Assembly: GCA_022823105.1 (NCBI GenBank)
Contig: JAJDXU010000370.1
Coordinates: 1-5,230 of the forward strand
Length of the DNA: 5,230 nt
Reading direction: 5' to 3'
DNA from: Dehalococcoidia bacterium
Lineage (GTDB): Bacteria > Chloroflexota > Dehalococcoidia > Lucifugimonadales > UBA3495
Position numbers and translations under genes: made by a program
The notes under the pieces: model-generated
The model's input: only the letters and a program-made list of their open reading frames with translations
What the model was told of the DNA's origin: nothing
Databases searched by the model: none
Part shown: in pieces, positions 3,858 to 5,230 of the stretch
Layout of the letters: each line of letters begins with the position of its first letter
Numbering within the stretch: the stretch's first letter is position 1

Positions 3858-4934
3858 ATGTTCATGCGAGCCGGAACGTCCCGCGGGCCGTTTTTCCTGC
3901 TTGAGGATCTGCCGGCGGATCCCGAGGTTCGGGATCGCGTTCTGCTTGCGGCCATGGGGTCGCCCGATCCGCGTCAGATCGACGGGCTTGGGGGCGCTAC
4001 TACGGTGACCAGCAAGGTGGCGATGGTCAGTCCGTCGGAGCGGCCGGGGATTGATGTCGATTATCGGTTTGCGCAAGTGTGGCTCGACAAGGCCATCGTG
4101 GATACGGCGCCCTCGTGCGGGAACATGCTGGCTGGGGTTGGGCCGTTTGCTATTGAGCGTGGGTTGGTGGCGGCGGAGGGGGACGAGACCCGGGTTCGGA
4201 TTTTTGATGTGAATACTGGGAGCCGGATTGAGGCTATTGTGCAGACGCCGGGTGAGGTCGTGACGTATGCCGGGGATCAGCGGATTGACGGGGTGCCCGG
4301 GACTGGGGCGCCGGTGGTGCTCAGCTTTAGTGACGTGGTGGGGTCCAAGTGCGGGGCGATGTTTCCGACTGGGGCTGTGCGGGAAGAAATTGATGGGGTG
4401 GCGGTTAGTTGTATTGATGTGGCTATGCCGATGGTGATCATGCGGGCTGGGGACCTAGACCTGAGTGGCAATGATCCGGATGAGATCTCCGGCAATGCGG
4501 TGCTTATTGACCGTATTGAGAAGATTAGGCTTGAGGCCGGGCGACGTATGGGCCTTGGCGATGTGATTGAATCAGTTATCCCTAAGGTCGGCATCCTGAC
4601 ACCTCCCCGGCGCGGCGGCGACGTCTATTCATATTACCTGACGCCACATTATGTTCACCCGGCCCACGCGGTGACAGGCGCGATCTGTGTGGCAAGCTCC
4701 ATATTGATTGGGGAGGCCGTTAACCGCGTGGTCGCCCGGTCACCGGCAGAGCGCCTGAGCGACCGAGCCTCGACCAGCCTTGCAGTTGTTCGCGTCGAGC
4801 ATCCGTCCGGAGCTATTGATGTACGCCTAGAAACGATTGGGAGCGACGCGCAACTCGTGGTTCAGCGTGCAGAAATTTCTCACACTGCACGCAAAATCAT
4901 GGATGGCCACGTTTTCGTTCCCGAGCGTTTATGA
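3834..4934 (+). CDS. galD: PrpF-family isomerase, probable 4-oxalomesaconate tautomerase (GalD-like)
   Basis: Cytoplasmic enzyme of the PrpF/diaminopimelate-epimerase fold, 366 residues and complete. GalD interconverts keto and enol 4-oxalomesaconate in gallate/protocatechuate meta-cleavage; PrpF isomerises methylaconitate. The sequence shows IPC.FMRAGTSRG (6-18), MGSPDPRQIDGLGGA (41-55), TSKVA (59-63), DVDYRFAQV (74-82), SCGNMLAGVGPFAIERGLV (94-112), RIDGVPG (150-156), CGAMFPTG (173-180), CIDVAMPMV (193-201) and GRRMGLGD (236-243). K61 and C95 are 34 residues apart, as are the PrpF active-site Lys and Cys. Length and the MGSPD.RQIDG and AGVGPFA.ERGLV motifs favour GalD over PrpF, and no acnD or prpC is present. 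ATG 3834 has no good Shine-Dalgarno but lies in an ATGA overlap with the stub frame, so coupling is likely. Transcription may now depend on the toxin-antitoxin promoter. The exact substrate remains unproven. Confidence 0.88.
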   Translation: MTQRAIPCMFMRAGTSRGPFFLLEDLPADPEVRDRVLLAAMGSPDPRQIDGLGGATTVTSKVAMVSPSERPGIDVDYRFAQVWLDKAIVDTAPSCGNMLAGVGPFAIERGLVAAEGDETRVRIFDVNTGSRIEAIVQTPGEVVTYAGDQRIDGVPGTGAPVVLSFSDVVGSKCGAMFPTGAVREEIDGVAVSCIDVAMPMVIMRAGDLDLSGNDPDEISGNAVLIDRIEKIRLEAGRRMGLGDVIESVIPKVGILTPPRRGGDVYSYYLTPHYVHPAHAVTGAICVASSILIGEAVNRVVARSPAERLSDRASTSLAVVRVEHPSGAIDVRLETIGSDAQLVVQRAEISHTARKIMDGHVFVPERL

Positions 4935-5032
4935 GTGCATCCTTCCAACTAAGTGGGCAATCGTTCGTGTTGTTTACTTACCTAAGTGAAAGCACACTCA
5001 TGGTGCCGTCGGAAAACGCCAGTAAAGACTAG
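4931..5032 (+). other. 33-codon open frame overlapping the galD stop, doubtful
   Basis: ATG 4931 overlaps the galD TGA as ATGA and runs to TAG 5030-5032. The 33-residue product (begins MSASFQLSG) resembles nothing I know. It might be the decayed start of the next gene of the operon, since coupled ATGA junctions are the rule in this cluster, or mere chance. Confidence 0.15.
4949..4990. repeat. CTAAGTG repeats and an imperfect 18-bp palindrome
   Basis: CTAAGTG occurs at 4949-4955 and 4982-4988, 33 bases apart (about three helical turns). The second copy is half of a palindrome at 4973-4990 of the form TTnACTTAnnTAAGTnAA. Such a layout could serve a dimeric regulator, but there is no supported gene directly downstream. 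Confidence 0.3.
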
Positions 5033-5040
5033 GATAAACG

Positions 5041-5095
5041 TCCTTCGCTAAGGTTCCCGCATCACCAGAGTTACTGCGAAGGAAAATAACCTTAG
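5041..5095. repeat. Two interleaved perfect 8-bp inverted repeats
   Basis: TCCTTCGC (5041-5048) pairs with GCGAAGGA (5076-5083), and CTAAGGTT (5048-5055) pairs with AACCTTAG (5088-5095). The arms are in the order A, B, A', B', so the two stems cross instead of nesting, which is pseudoknot-like topology. The left arms share one base and form a continuous 15-mer; the right arms are its two complementary halves in swapped order, separated by AAAT. No T run follows on either strand, so it is not an intrinsic terminator. Confidence 0.6.
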
Positions 5096-5230
5096 AAATG
5101 GCCATACAAGATCCTTGTGTTCGGATACCCCTGATGTCACCAATGCCCCAAATAGTCCAATCATCATTCCTAGTGGATCAAACTGACCACGTCACCAGCC
5201 ACTTTCCCAGCCGTACAGTCCAAAAGGGCA

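Larger units (their letters stand above)
4935..5230. other. Gene-poor tail beyond galD
   Basis: These 296 bases are visibly less GC-rich than tctAB and galD. They hold the repeats at 4949-4990 and 5041-5095. Open frames are weak. On the minus strand, 5177-4998 is free of stops (59 codons, only internal ATG at 5105, stop TGA at 5000-4998). On the plus strand, ATG 5098 stays open to the window edge (44 codons) without a convincing ribosome binding site. I do not call either a gene. Confidence 0.5.

Noticed and set aside
3177..3955. Minus-strand frames of 173-181 codons opposite the toxin and galD start
   Set aside because: Antisense shadows of recognised coding sequence; the composition is Arg/Ser-rich without family features.
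5041..5095. Integron attC site
   Set aside because: The GTT/AAC arms are in the reverse order to attC core sites and the stems cross instead of nesting; no integrase or cassette gene is present.
5098..5230. Plus-strand ORF from ATG 5098 to the window edge
   Set aside because: 44 codons, Pro/Ser-rich, no well-placed ribosome binding site and no recognisable family; the right edge prevents a fair test.

Overview
The window looks like accessory metabolic DNA from a high-GC betaproteobacterium, probably Burkholderiales and plausibly Alcaligenaceae (Bordetella/Achromobacter-like). This placement is an inference. It rests on GC-rich coding DNA, a tripartite tricarboxylate transporter (TTT) cluster with a TctC/Bug-type binding protein, and an adjacent PrpF/GalD-type isomerase. 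No marker gene in the window fixes the taxon.

Layout, all genes on the + strand: (1) 1-347, the 3' end of a TctC-like periplasmic binding protein. (2) 421-2481, a 686-residue TctA permease with a TctB-like small subunit fused to its C-terminus. It starts at TTG and is separated from tctC by a 73-bp gap bounded by a 10-bp direct repeat. (3) About 2502-3785, a foreign-looking block. It holds a possible 36-codon Lys-rich ORF, a small two-helix membrane protein, and a complete DUF1778 (ribbon-helix-helix) antitoxin / GNAT acetyltransferase toxin pair of the TacAT/AtaRT/KacAT type, with a candidate promoter and operator. (4) 3834-4934, a complete PrpF-family isomerase, best matched to 4-oxalomesaconate tautomerase GalD. 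(5) 4935-5230, a gene-poor, less GC-rich tail with several inverted repeats and no gene I can support.

The transporter would bring in a tricarboxylate or similar carboxylic acid, and the GalD-like enzyme would tautomerise or isomerise an unsaturated tricarboxylate during its breakdown. The most informative observation is that the junction 'end of tctAB / ATGA / start of galD' occurs twice, at 2462-2501 and 3818-3857, at 32/40 identity, on either side of the toxin-antitoxin block. To the left of the block lies the real tctAB end plus a roughly 24-nt stub of a lost galD start. To the right lies a roughly 25-codon stub of a lost tctAB-like 3' end plus the real galD. The module was therefore probably split, or built from two diverged tct-galD copies, with the toxin-antitoxin cassette in between. 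The stub in front of galD still has its own ribosome binding site and ATGA overlap, so it may now act as a translational-coupling leader.

I see no CRISPR array, tRNA, rRNA, IS element or convincing intrinsic terminator.
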